From Trema orientale (lineage: Eukaryota > Streptophyta > Magnoliopsida > Rosales > Cannabaceae), in NCBI GenBank assembly GCA_002914845.1, contig JXTC01000287.1, positions 259,628 to 323,627 on the forward strand: a DNA stretch of 64,000 nucleotides. The letters run 5' to 3'. The position numbers were made by a program, and so were the translations under genes. The notes under the pieces are model-generated. The model was not told where the DNA came from and searched no databases. It saw only the letters and a list, made by a program, of their open reading frames with translations. Positions 11,545-22,840 of this stretch are shown in pieces (positions within the stretch are counted from its first letter, which is position 1; each line of letters begins with the position of its first letter).

Positions 11545-11639
11545 GCTCTTTGAAAAATTGTTCTTGAATATTATCTTTGTATATGAATTTGTTATTAAAT
11601 TTAGGCTTTCACCAACTCTATTAACTTTTGACTTTTATG

Positions 11640-12235
11640 AAATCTCTAACCTCAATTCTCTTTCTCTCTCAAAAAACCCTTGTCGTCGTTCTCATTAGAG
11701 ACTGGAGAGGGAGTACTTTGATCTCATTCTCCAGTCTCTCCTCTTCCTCTCCTATCTACCTATCTCCTTTTGGGGATGATAGGTTTTTTCTTTTTTTTTT
11801 AAATTTTTTAATAAGTCCATATTTAGATCTATTTATAGTACCGCATTTTGTGTGGATTTTGTACCACTTAATATATGTGGATTTTAAAGTCCATTTATTA
11901 GATCTTGAATTTGAGAATTTGTTCTTTGATTAGATCTGTAATGTGGATAGGTTGATTTTCTTTTCAACGGGCGTGAATCTCTTTTGATGGTGGAATCATA
12001 GTTTCTACCCGCTAAGAACGCAATTTTGTTGCAGATGAAAACAATTGTTTGATGGTGGTCTTTATTATCTTCTCCTTTTGGAAAATTATGGTAACTTACA
12101 ATTCTTGTTATTGTTGTATCTGTGATCCATTTTTCGTTTCTTTTTTTGAAAAGTTTGAATTTTAATCCTCTATACTTGTATTGTAATTGACATTTTTTAG
12201 TTTTCATTAATATTATTCCTTTTAGGATCCCGTTT
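11640..12235 (+). repeat. Dispersed repeat, copy 1 (retroposon-like)
   Basis: This stretch aligns along its length with 22200-22840 on the same strand. Shared blocks include GGTGGTCTTTATTATCT, TGTGATCCATTTTTCGT, TTGTAATTGA-like and CCGTTTATAT. Copy 2 ends in a long A-run directly after the last shared block, suggesting retroposition. No protein domain was recognised in either copy. Confidence 0.5.
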
Positions 12236-13457
12236 ATATTTTTTATTTTTTAAAAAGATAATAGTTAAAAAAAATGTACAAATATTCGACCTCAGTGGAA
12301 TATTATAGGCTCGAAAATGGAGAAGAAATTTAAAGTTGAAGATGGACCTCAGCCATAGTCGAGCTTAATAATGTGAAATAAGTCGTTCTTTATTTTGATG
12401 TCGACCGTAGTAGAAAATTTATAGGAGAACATAAGAAGACCCATTGTTAGATTAACTGGGGGTTATCATAGAAGAATGCATGGTCTAATTCGTATGTGGA
12501 ACAAAGAGAGAGAGTTGGTATACACGAGCTTTTCAAGGGATGTGTAAGTAATTTCATAGATGTGATGTGAAAGTTAAATTTTTTTTAAAATAAAATTATC
12601 TAGAGAACTGAGAAGACCGTTTCTTTTTACCAAAGGATTACAACCAATTTAGTTTAAATACTTCGCCTTCTAATAAAAACTGTTTAAATACTTAAATAAT
12701 AATAATAATAATTTTCTCATAATAATAATAATAATAATAAATAAAAGCACTCTTGGTTAGGATAAACAAGCACCGTCAGTCCAAGTCCATGTCTAACCCT
12801 CAATTTATGCTCCCAACGGCCAATATACTTCCATATTAACGGAATCTTGTGAATTTTGGTTGAAATTTGGCAACAAAGCCATGTAATTATTAGTGTACAT
12901 AAATATTATTATATTTGTATATATGCTTCCCACTTGCCAAATGGTAGTAGTCTGTCATTCTCTGCATATTTATCTTTTTATTTATTTGAAACATTAACAT
13001 TTTTAGACTCGCAACATGGAATAATTAAACATTTCTTTAGCATCATATCTCTTCCTAATCTTAAGTCTCCATTTTATTAAAATAAAAATAAAAATTTACG
13101 CATAATTAATTAGTGCGGACACAGTTATTCATTCTTCCTAAGATTTGTACTTCTTATAATTTAAAAAGTAGGAAAAAAAAATGTTCGTGCATGAACATTA
13201 TATCGTACTTGTTTATATAAATATTCTTTAGCCTAATGACCTTTTTTTTTTCATTTTCTTTTAATTATATTAATATATATATAATTTTTTTTGTCATTAG
13301 TTTTCGTTTTGACTAGATAATCCTTTTTTTAAATAACTAGATAATCATATTTTAATCGGGAATAATTAGTTGCATATCGTCAGAATGAAAATATGTATTG
13401 TAAATACTTACTTACACCACAGGATATTATTTTAAAAAATTATGGGGTTTTTTAAAT
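12236..13457. other. Intergenic, no gene seen
   Basis: AT-rich sequence with short AAT runs near 12694-12740 and several T-runs. No coding or structured RNA feature was recognised. Confidence 0.5.
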
Positions 13458-13819
13458 GGGCACGTCTACGGTAGGGGCGCCCCTACGTAGGGCCCTGTCT
13501 ATTCACCGTTGGATGGGAATCTGTATATAAATAGATTCTCCACAGATTCCCGTTATTCCCCACAGNNNNNNNNNNNNNNNNNNNNNNNNNNNNNNNNNNN
13601 NNNNNNNNNNNNNNNNNNNNNNNNNNNNNNNNNNNNNNNNNNNNNNNNNNNNNNNNNNNAGTAGGGGCGCCCCTACGTAGGGCCCTGTCTATTCACCGTT
13701 GGATGGGAATCTGTATATAAATAGATTCTCCACAGATTCCCGTTATTCCCCATCGATTCCCATCCAACGATAATTAAGGCATAACCCTACGTAGGGACGC
13801 CCCTACTGTAGCCATCCCC
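13458..13819 (-). mobile_element. Mutator-type 172-bp MITE, duplicated around an assembly gap
   Basis: Left end GGGCACGTCTACGG, right end TGTAGCCATCCCC: the same element as at 21416, in reverse orientation. The sequence from 13471 to 13562 (92 bases) recurs without change from 13661, on the other side of a run of N, so the locus spans 362 bases instead of 172. Unlike the other copies, the flanking 9-mers do not match. Confidence 0.7.
13566..13659. other. Assembly gap, 94 N
   Basis: A run of 94 unknown bases inside a palindromic MITE. The same 92-base sequence abuts both sides, so the gap may be an artefact of two contig ends that should overlap. Isolated single N occur at 2401, 20869 and 29166. 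Confidence 0.95.
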
Positions 13820-14684
13820 ATAAAGTTATATTAAAATACTCATATATAAAATACTCATATATATGCAAGTCTCCTAATATCCAGAAAACGATATATATAT
13901 AATAGAAACAATCGACACATTTTTTTTCCTACGAAGGATAAATTTATCCTTTTATAGTTTGCTGACTCTTCTTATCGTGCTTGACGTATCAACTTGTACG
14001 AAGAAGTAATACAATCATAGTTGAACGCAACACTATAGAAGAAATCACTGGTTGAATGTGTTTGATCATAGGGTCGAGCAAGTTCAACAAGGGAAAAACC
14101 GTCATCTTATATATACCTCAAGTTTGATATGCATAAAATATGTTTAAAATGTAAATCTAAAGCGCTTAAAATGTAAATTACTTGTAATATTCAATCACTA
14201 TAGCGATGCCTTGAATCTAGATATGAGAAATTAAAATATGCAACGGTGAATCACCTAGATTTTCTAAAGGTGAATGTAACGTGGAGGAGCTTTGCTTGAT
14301 GAGTTCAATTTTCAAAGAAGAGATGAATACAAGCGTAATGCGTCTTTTATTATTGTGATGATTAAGGTGGCAAGGAGAAATGTGTACGTAACTAAATCTA
14401 ATAGGATAGTTTTGGGTTCAATATCTCTGTCATTGGATAATTTGGATTGTAATATAAACCCTTTTTTCACTATGTGATTCTCTAAATATATATATATATA
14501 TATATTTTTTAAAATAAGCTTTCCCTCAAATATTCAACTACTAAATTTTTTGTTTGTAACTACTAAATTTCTCAAGTGAATTGCTAATAGTTTTTTCGGA
14601 GCTCATTACAAAACTGAAAAAACAAATTATTCTCTTGTGGACGGGAAAAAAAAATTGAAAAAAGCATTCCCACTCGATTCTAAA
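13820..14684. other. Intergenic, no gene seen
   Basis: AT-rich with a short (TA)n run at about 14486-14504. The 61-codon frame at 14292 has no recognisable features. Confidence 0.5.
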
Positions 14685-14971
14685 ACTTGTCATGGTACTC
14701 CCACGGAGTGGTCGAAGTGACAAGGAGTTTGAACTTAAGGCCTTCTCTCACTTAGGGAGGGTGAGGTCATAAGTTCAAGCCCCCACGTCGCCTTTGGGAG
14801 CTCAACCGAATGGGGGCCTTCTCTCACTTAGGGAGGGTGAGGTCATGAGTTCGAGCCCCCACGTCGCCTTTGGGAGCTCAACCGAATGGAGATGGCTCTG
14901 GGAAGTGACCCGTCATCGGGATCTCATCCGCTCTTTTTATTATAAAAAAAAAAAAAAAAAACTTGTCATGG
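14685..14971 (+). mobile_element. tRNA-derived SINE with internal duplication
   Basis: An 11-base perfect target duplication, ACTTGTCATGG, lies at 14685-14695 and 14961-14971. The body starts with an A-box-like TGGTCGAAGTG, contains B-box-like GAGTTCGAGCC, and ends in a run of about 18 A before the right duplication: the hallmarks of a tRNA-derived SINE. A segment of about 80 bases (GGCCTTCTCTCACTTAGGG ... GAGCTCAACCGAATGG) is repeated in tandem inside the body, giving two B-boxes. The clean duplication implies a fairly recent insertion. Confidence 0.85.
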
Positions 14972-15039
14972 CACATTATTGACTATTATTATTGAGAAAT
15001 AGGGCCAAAAAAAAACAAAACAAAAAAAACCTATAGATG

Positions 15040-15430
15040 AGGGGTAATACCGTCCGAAAATCTTCCCATAAAAGTTGAAGAGACATTAGGAGCAGCGCGT
15101 GGCGAGTGTCAGTGAGGCAAGCAAAAGCATGCGGTATCCCCAACTGGGGAGATGACGTCATGAAGTAGAGGCTCCTTCCGACACGTGGCACTTGCAAGTT
15201 GCCAAGTAGCTGAGAGGTGGGCCGCACATATCCAAAAGGCAACGTGCTAGTCTCGTACATATGTACGCCACGTGGCGACCTCCTGACGGCCCGTACCTTT
15301 CTTGCCTGCCATCAAGAGAAAAAATTGAAAAAAAAAGTGCAAGTTGCACTGGAGAGTGGGTCCCACTGCCTCACTGACTGTAGCTGTTTCGGGATTGTGC
15401 ATGGCCCACACGTCAGCTTCGCTTAGATTG
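15040..15430. promoter_or_regulatory. GC-richer island with G-boxes and TGACGTCA, candidate distal enhancer
   Basis: Base composition rises sharply against AT-rich surroundings. It holds TGACGTCA at 15153-15160, CACGTG at 15182-15187 (context ACACGTGGCA) and CACGTG at 15269-15274 (context CCACGTGGCG), plus ACGTGC and ACACGTCAG words. ACGTG-core elements are bound by ABI5/ABF-type bZIP factors. No reading frame fits. The next gene downstream is an AFP, a family that is ABA-inducible and binds ABI5, so a role as its distal control region, now separated by transposon copy B, is a reasonable inference. Confidence 0.4.
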
Positions 15431-15445
15431 GAGCTTTTTTCTTTT

Positions 15446-16726
15446 TTTTCTTCATGTCACTTGCGGTCCATAATTATTTTTTTTTTTAATTATTTGCGGT
15501 TTCTAAACTTTTTCCTTGAGTATTAATATCCTTAATTTTTTTTTTGGTAGTTTTTAAATCTCTAATCTTTCAAATGCCTATGTATGGCTTTAGCCTCTTT
15601 TAATTTTTCTGTGCAATTCATTTGTTATCTAATAATTTTAGTATTATTTAGGTCCTTAACCTTTACATAATGTATCACTTAAGTCCTTATTCTTTATTTT
15701 GTAATTTTTGACTTCTTAAATTTTTTTTTTTGGTAACACTTATATCTTTTTAAGTTAAAATCTACCTCTAATTAAATTAGACTAAATAAATTAATAAAAA
15801 CTGCTGAATTCAAAAGTAACACTAAAATGACTCAATTAGATATCCATTGAAATACATACCTAAAATTCATATATCAAAATACATATTTTTTCTGTAAATT
15901 ATTGTCCATTTGTCAGTTAAGAGATTTTTAGACTATTTTTAAACGACTGTGAGTTCATAAAATTACAGAAAATAAATTTTACGACCATTAACAAGAAATC
16001 ATCATTAAATAGTACATTTTTTTCTCTTGTTATATCCATGTATGTACTCGATCGGTATCTATTCGTAAATACTAATTTTTGTGTTATTAACTATTATTAT
16101 TATTAAAACCCAATGATTTTCTATAAATTAGTGTCAATTTGTTATTTAAAAAGATTTTAAATTTTTTTTATTATTTATGAGTTTTAATAGAAAGGAAAAA
16201 AAAAAGATTAATGATTTTATGGAAATAGAGAAAATTAACTTTACCACCATTAGTAAGATTTAGCAATTAAATCGTACAATATTGTTGGTAATAAGAATTA
16301 ACTAAAAATAATATTGTTGTTTAGATTATCTTTTTCGAAAAATATCTTATTGGTATTGAACATTCCATTCGTAATTTTTAGTTGGAAGTTTTCATTAATT
16401 TATGTAGTATAATTCGATTAGAGTTAGGTTTTAACTCAAAATTAACTCAAAAGGTCCTAAGTGTTACAAAAATAGAAGTTTAAGGAGTCAAAAACTACAA
16501 AATTAAGAATAAAGACCTAAGTGATACATTGCATAAAGGTTGAGGACCCAAGTGAGACTTAAACTGTTAGATAATGGCTTAATTAGACGAAAAAGTTGAA
16601 AAAAGGCTAAAGTGATACAAATGTGAAAGGTTGATGATCTAAAACTATAAAAAAAAAAAAAAAAGAGCTTAGGGACTTGATTAATAATTGGGGGAAAGAT
16701 TGGAGACCGCAAGTGATATAAACCCT
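15446..16726. mobile_element. Long-TIR Mutator-like element, copy B (about 1.28 kb)
   Basis: Homologous to copy A from end to end, with terminal arms of about 300 bases (ATGTCACTTGCGGTCC at the left, complement of TATATCACTTGCGGTC at the right). The shared interior includes TTCAAAAGTAACAC, AAATGACTCA and TACTCGATCGGTATC-like. No coding capacity. It lies between the G-box island and the AFP gene. The left edge is accurate to about 10 bases. Confidence 0.7.
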
Positions 16727-18200
16727 ATTTTTTTTATCGAAATATCACGTCCCTACTTCTTCTCGGCAATTCCTTGCTGCGTTTTTCCTTAACACATAAA
16801 TTAAAAAAAAAAGCACATTTATTTAATTGAATTTGATTGAAGTAATAAAGGTACTACATATATTCTCTTTTGCATTTTTTTTTATACTTTTCAGTTATTT
16901 GACCATTTAATACTTTAGTAGTGTAATAAACCATAATAAAATACACGTGTCAAACAATAAGATTAGGAAAATATAATTAGCATTTCTCTTGAACTTGAAA
17001 CAAAATAAAATCCAACAATCCAGATATATTGGTTGGACTATTTTTCTTTTTTGCATGCCAGACTACAGGAGCATTTTTATAGCATAAGGATTATAGGAAA
17101 TATTTTTTTTTATTTAGGAATATTATTAGGATTTTTCTTTATTGGTAACGTGATGCATTATGGGCGGAGTCAGCACGAATCCTACGTAATACATTCGGGT
17201 ATTACTTTTAAAAAAAGTTTCATTTTATATGCACCACGTCAAATTAGTATTCTATTATAGGTGACTGATGAATTATGAAATTTAGCAACAAAAAGGTGTG
17301 AGTTTTGTTTTCTTATATTATGCATTGAGATGAAACTTACGGTTTTGTTGTACCTAAAAAAAGTATAATTAAACAAAAAATAAATGCCACTAGAATTACC
17401 TAATTCAATAAAACACAAACATTTTGGAGTAAGTGATCCGATAGGCCTCAAATTGCATGTGTGGTGATGCTAATTAAAGTTTGATTCTTAGTAAAAGTAC
17501 TTTGACTCACTTGCTAGTTACACTTTAGTGCAGTTCATAAAATGCACCAACTCTCGGAGTTATAGCTAAATGACACCTCATTATAATTTGCATCATATTT
17601 TGTGTTCTTAACATTAAATTAATATCAAAACTAAATCTATAGACACGAGTAATTAATTTGTAATGGCGTAATCCATAATGATGTTCTTTTTGTTTTTTTT
17701 GGGTCTTCAACTTAATTTTTCTCTGATTTTGTAAGTAAATAGATGAATATGCTGAAAATATAATCCACATAAATATTTAAAAAAAAAAAATCACGACAGC
17801 GAGGCATTTAGGATTTAACTAATTAATTTTACGGCGGTAAAAGTAAACTGTAATTGTTTTTAACATTTTTTTATTTTTTATTTTTTAAATGGAGGACAGA
17901 GGGAAAACAAAAAACAAAAAAAAAAAACGAAAAGTGGCACAGCATAGCCGTCCAGGAATTGGAGGGTACGTGTCTCCACATAAGCTCAACACTCAACAGA
18001 GGCAAAACCCAGAGAGAATGTAGACTACTGTTCCATCACGTTCTCTTCCAAAACTACCCTCCATCTTGGCAATAAATTACGATTTACGACCAGTCCCCAC
18101 AAGCGACTTAATAGACATTTTTTAACAATTTGAGGCGCACACACGGGGAGAGAAAGTGCAGGGTTACAGCTAGTTACAGATGGTAACCAGACACTACTCA
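16727..18200. other. Upstream region of the AFP gene, no separate gene
   Basis: AT-rich sequence with a more complex stretch from about 17930 (TACGTGTCTCC near 17967, an ACGT-core motif) that probably holds the proximal AFP promoter. Small frames in this interval have no family features. Confidence 0.4.
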
Positions 18201-18329
18201 GGGGAAGTTGTTGTTCTTGTTGTTCTCAGTCTCTGAGCTGCAACTTGCTCAAAAATGGAGACGCTCACCTCATAATAAAAACGCCCTCAAGTAACGGTAC
18301 GTTATGTGAAACCCAAACCCAAACCCCAC

Positions 18330-18342
18330 TCTGTCTCTCTCT

Positions 18343-18378
<36 letters not shown>
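18330..18378. repeat. (CT)n tract in the AFP 5-prime leader
   Basis: A nearly uninterrupted CT repeat, common in plant 5-prime leaders and core promoters, directly before the inferred leader exon end at 18505. Confidence 0.9.
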
Positions 18379-18382
<4 letters not shown>

Positions 18383-18712
18383 CGCCATTGATAACCACCT
18401 GGGAAGCTCTGTATCAGAGCGAACTGTCTCTGATACGAGGCAGAGGTACCTGCGTTCTTGACTTTCTCGCTCGATTCAGTCAGATATCGTCGGGTTCTCA
18501 TCTGGGTATGTCGTTTTTCTCGTGCTTTCTCTTTCTCTCTCTTTTCAAATTCTGTTTTTGGCTCAAAATTATATCTGGGTTTTTGCTTAGCTCATCTGGG
18601 TTTTCGTTGAATTTTCGCGATTTTAAGTTTCTATGGTGGGAAATCGTTTTGGGTATGGTGAGTTATCTAATCTCATCGATTTTTTTTTTTTTTTTTGGGG
18701 TGTAACAGAGCT

Positions 18713-20257
18713 ATGGCGGAAGTGAACAGAGCATTTAAGATTGGTCAAACTGAGATTTATACACGAAACTACGAAACCCCATCAAATGTTTTCTGGAGAT
18801 TCTCGCCGGAGAAGACGAAGGAGAGAGAATCAACCCAGTTGCTTATCGGCTCAGAGGAGCCGGACCTCAATCTGGGACTCTCTTTGAATGGACTCTACGC
18901 CAGAAGCTCCAAAGAAAAGCCTCTGACTCGGTCCTCGTCCGTCGCCGGAGTCATGACTCAGGACCAAGTCGCCGGCGAGTCCACCTCCCGGCGGCAAGAG
19001 AGCTCCTTTCTTTCCCTGTCGAGGTCTTGCTCGCTTCCGGCCGAGATGAATGAGCCGGCGATTAAGCTCAGGGACTTGCAGACGATGAGGAGAATGGCGG
19101 CCAAGAAGAGATTGGTTGAGAAACAGAGGAATTGCAGCGAAGCCATTGATGATGAGAAGCCTCCTCCGGCGCCGGCGACGTCGACGGCGGCTTCTCCGGC
19201 GTCGGAGATGGTGGCTTGGGCAGCAGCTTCCGCGGCGAAAAGCACCGCGCTGAGTCGCGCCATTAGTAAGATCAAAACTCAGGGATATGTGTCCAGTAAT
19301 TACCGGCAATTAGAAGGTATACTATTCTTCTCTCTCTTTAATTCTTTTTTTTTTAAAAAAAAATTATAGCTGAATTTTGAGATTGTTTATGAACTTAATT
19401 GGAATTGAACTTTGGAACTTATATGGTGCATAAGTGAATATGCCTCGTTAGAATGGACAGTTTGTTTCATTTTAGGAAATGTAACCAAAGACCAAGATTG
19501 GAGTGGGAAGATCACACTACTAAAATTATTGGAACGGTTCATTTGAATGGATGATTAAGTAATTTAGCATACTTATTCATAAACGAACAGAATATTCTGA
19601 CTAGAAAAGAGAAAAGAGTAAAGCTTTCAATTCCGCATTTTGCTGGAAAGCTTTCTACTTCGTTGATTGATACCTAAACATGTTCTATAAAGTGTTCCTA
19701 GTGGTATTATTGACAAAATGAGTTGTGTCATATCTAATGGATAAGAGTCTGAGAGTATGAAATGATTTTGTGTGGGAGAAATTCCGTAGTGAAATTTCCT
19801 AAGTGCATATTTCTGGCTTCTCTCAATAGGACACGAATTCCTGACTGCTGCACGGGACAACACCGGGTCGAATTCCTCACATGAGCATAGGGATGATGTG
19901 GAACCTCCGGTTGTCGCCTCAGCAGCCATGTCTAAGGGAGACCAATCTGTTGAGCCTTCGGATAGTGAGCTGAAGCAGAATCCGTTGAAGAAGCTCAAAA
20001 CTTCAAATGGCAAAAAGGCCTTGGATAATTGGGTGGACGTGATGAACAAAATGCCTAGTGTTACGACCACTGGGGATGGTCCTAATGGGAGGAGAATAGA
20101 AGGGTTTTTGTACAAGTACACTAAAGGGCAAGTGAGCATAGTTTGTGTTTGCCATGGAAGCTTCCTCTCGCCGGCCGAGTTCGTCAGACACGCCGGCGGC
20201 AGGGAGGTCACGAATCCGATGAGACACATCAATGTCTGCACTGCTTTTCGCTTGTAG
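18713..20257 (+). CDS. AFP: NINJA-family protein AFP (ABI5-binding protein) transcriptional repressor
   Basis: Coding exons 18713-19316 and 19830-20257 (donor GAAG|GTATAC, acceptor CAATAG|GAC, phase 1), 343 residues. A leader intron probably runs 18506-18708. Three conserved blocks are present: an EAR repression motif DLNLGLSL at residues 51-58 followed by TRSSSVAGV; a basic block ([11 protein letters not shown], then [18 protein letters not shown]) likely to include the nuclear localisation signal; and a C-terminal Jas-like domain ([50 protein letters not shown]). The EAR motif recruits TOPLESS-type corepressors and the C-terminal domain binds ABI5-type bZIP factors in AFPs. The family dampens ABA responses. 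NINJA itself is less likely given the overall form. This gene has no counterpart in the Arabidopsis four-gene block. Start chosen at MAEVNRAF, since the upstream in-frame ATG lies in the predicted intron. Confidence 0.93.
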
Positions 20258-21415
20258 ATCAGATCAATCGGTGGTGGTCGCAATATATGTCACCCCCTTT
20301 AGGGCAATGTTTTAACAAGTGATGAGAAGTTCAACTGAAGCAGAGGAAGTTTTTTCCTTCTTTTTTGTTTTATTTTTTAAATTTAACTATTTTATTTCTT
20401 CCTCTTATGTTTAGGTTATTAAAGATAATTTCTAGATTTCCAGATAATGATGAAATCAGCTGTTTGATCATGTCCTTTCTTTTGGTAGTCCTCCATGAGG
20501 ACGAGGTATGCCTGAGTAACAAATGTTTGGTACGGTACTTATATCCTCATACGACAGGTTTTATATTGTCGTTCCATGTACCGTTGGACCTTATGACACG
20601 TTATCTGCAGATTGATTAGGTATGTCAAAGATCTAGTGAAATTAACAAGAAGTCGGTAGTTGATACTCCCCTCTGAATGCTGAATATACGTATAAACAAA
20701 AACAAAAACAAAAATTAAAATAAATAAACAAATAAACAAACCAATGGTTAGTTAGTACTTTACTCTCCTCAGACGACAAGTTTTTTGTTGCCGTTTCCAT
20801 GTGTCACTGGATCTTGTCATTCAGATAAAACATGGAATTTACAGTTCAAAACTATGCTTACATGGCCANCAAAAATCAAAACAAGAAAAATAACCAGAAA
20901 TTAATCACACATCCTACAAACTAAAGAACTAGAAAACAAATGAAACAGTCAATAAATGAAAAATAGTAATAAATGACCAAATATTCACTTAATAGACATC
21001 GTATTTCATTTATTTTCTCTCATATATAAAAAGTAAATCACATTAGATATCTTATTTAGTGCGTTCAATTTTTTGAAAAGTCTTTCGGAATAAGAATCTC
21101 CATCTCAATTGTCGTTCATTTTTGGATTAATAAAGATTGAGCTCAAACTACGAAAATGTGAAAGTGTAAGTTTGTTGATCTTTCATATTTAGTCCTAATA
21201 GTATGTAAATCATTTTAATGCTCTCAAACTACGAAAATGTGAAAATGTAAGTGTAACACAGTGATTATTATTTTGAATTTCAGTAGGTATATATTTGTCA
21301 GTTGACTGTATATAGGTTGATGAAATTGCAAAATTGAATGTTGATTGATTCTTCACTGATCGCTCAAAATATTAGAATTCTATCGTTTGAGGTGACAAAT
21401 TCATATATAAATTTT
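20258..21415. other. 3-prime flank of AFP and intergenic, no gene seen
   Basis: Two diverged copies of a short block (CGACAGGTTTTATATTGTCG near 20550 and CGACAAGTTTTTTGTTGCCG near 20773, each followed by CCATGT..C..TGGA.CTT) lie downstream of the AFP stop. CTCAAACTACGAAAATGTG is repeated at about 21142 and 21221. No coding feature. Confidence 0.5.
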
Positions 21416-21587
21416 GGGGATGGCTACGGTAGGGGCGTCCCTACGTAGGGTCATGCTTTAATTATCGTTGGATGGGAATCTGTGGGGAATAACGGGAATC
21501 TGTGGAGAATCTATTTATATACAGATTCCCATCCAACGGTGAATAGACAGGGCCCTACGTAGGGGCGCCCCTACTGTAGACGCGCCC
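21416..21587 (+). mobile_element. Mutator-type 172-bp MITE
   Basis: Ends GGGGATGGCTACGGTAGGGG and the complement of GGGCGCGTCTACAGTAGGGG. A perfect 9-base target duplication, ATAAATTTT, lies at 21407-21415 and 21588-21596. Nine-base duplications are the signature of Mutator superfamily transposition. The interior is largely self-complementary (CCGTTGGATGGGAATCTGT against ACAGATTCCCATCCAACGG), so a single strand would form a long hairpin. Confidence 0.85.
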
Positions 21588-22199
21588 ATAAATTTTAAGT
21601 AAATCTAATTTTTAATCAATGGCAACTCGGTCTTTGTATAAGATTCATTGAATACTTCCCACGGAGATTAAAATGGAATCAACAAATATTGTCAAGCAAA
21701 ATCGGATAAATTGGGGTTTTTTGCTTTTCTGATCGTTGGGATTTTATAAAATCAGGTTTTTCCATAGAATGATTTGATATTGTGCACTTAGATTTTGTTT
21801 TCTTATTGGTGCTAAACAGGAAGTACTGAACCGTTTTCTCTGCTTTTGTTGATGATTTTGATTTGACATTGATTATTTTCATTTCTCTAGTGCGAAACCT
21901 TTTGTGAAGACATGGCTAATCTTACCTTTTGTTTTGCCTGGTTTCGTGCATATGGTGGATTGTGAAATTGGTGTTATGCAATGATATTCTGGAAAAATTG
22001 ACATAGTTATACTCTCGGTTTCGGCCAAATACAATAACCCCCGAGAATCCCACATTTATAAGTTGTGCAAGTTCTGATACATTTTCTCTGTGAAAAGGAT
22101 AATCTAAGAATTAAATACACCCATTATGGTTATATAGTGAGAATCAGCTTAGCTCGTCTAGGAAAGAAGAAAAGTATAAAATTGTTTAAATCTAAAAAG

Positions 22200-22840
22200 A
22201 ACTTGTTTTTATTTTTTTTAATTTTTTGGCGGAGGAAAAAGAAAAAAATCCTAGCTTCTCTCTCTACTTGCATTTCCTCCCAACAAAAAAGTCAGTACAA
22301 TCCCGTTTGGAGGCCAGAGAGAGAGTTTTCCCTTCTCCTTCTCCGGCCTCCTCTTCTCACCCTCTTCTTCCTCCTCCTCTCTGCTTCTTTTTTCGTTTTC
22401 TTTTTCAGTTTTAATAAGTCCAGATCTAAATTTGATTTATAGTTTCACCTTTTATGTGGATTTTAGTCCGGTCCAGATCTTAAATATGAGATTTCTTCTC
22501 AGATCTAGATCTATTTAGTAGCCGGTTTTTGTTTTGTTTGCTTTTCTACGGGTATGGATCTCAATTGGTGCTGGCCTCATATAGTCTACCCCACCAAGAA
22601 TGCAGCCAGGAGCAAGTGTTGAAGGCAATAAGTTGCTGGTGGTCTTTATTATCTCTCTCTTGAAGAATTAGGGTAACCCATACATTTATTCGTAGTTGTG
22701 TCTGTGATCCATTTTTCGTCTCCTTTCTTTAAAAAGTTTGAAATTGTAATCCTTTTGCTTACATTGTAATTTAAAGCTTTATTTCGATTAATGATATTCC
22801 CTTGAGGAATCCGTTTATATCAAAAAAAAAAAAAAAAAAA
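22200..22840 (+). repeat. Dispersed repeat, copy 2, with poly(A) tail
   Basis: Homologous to 11640-12235 and ending at GTTTATATC followed by about 18 A (22821-22839). The 5-prime part is CT-rich (CTTCTCCTTCTCCGGCC). The polarity and tail suggest a retroposed transcript or a LINE 3-prime end. No target duplication was found. The 125-codon frame here lacks domain features. Confidence 0.5.

Noticed and set aside
18851-19309. Minus-strand frames with Arg-rich or hydrophobic sequence inside AFP
   Set aside because: Antisense shadows of AFP exon 1; the plus strand has the conserved EAR and basic blocks.
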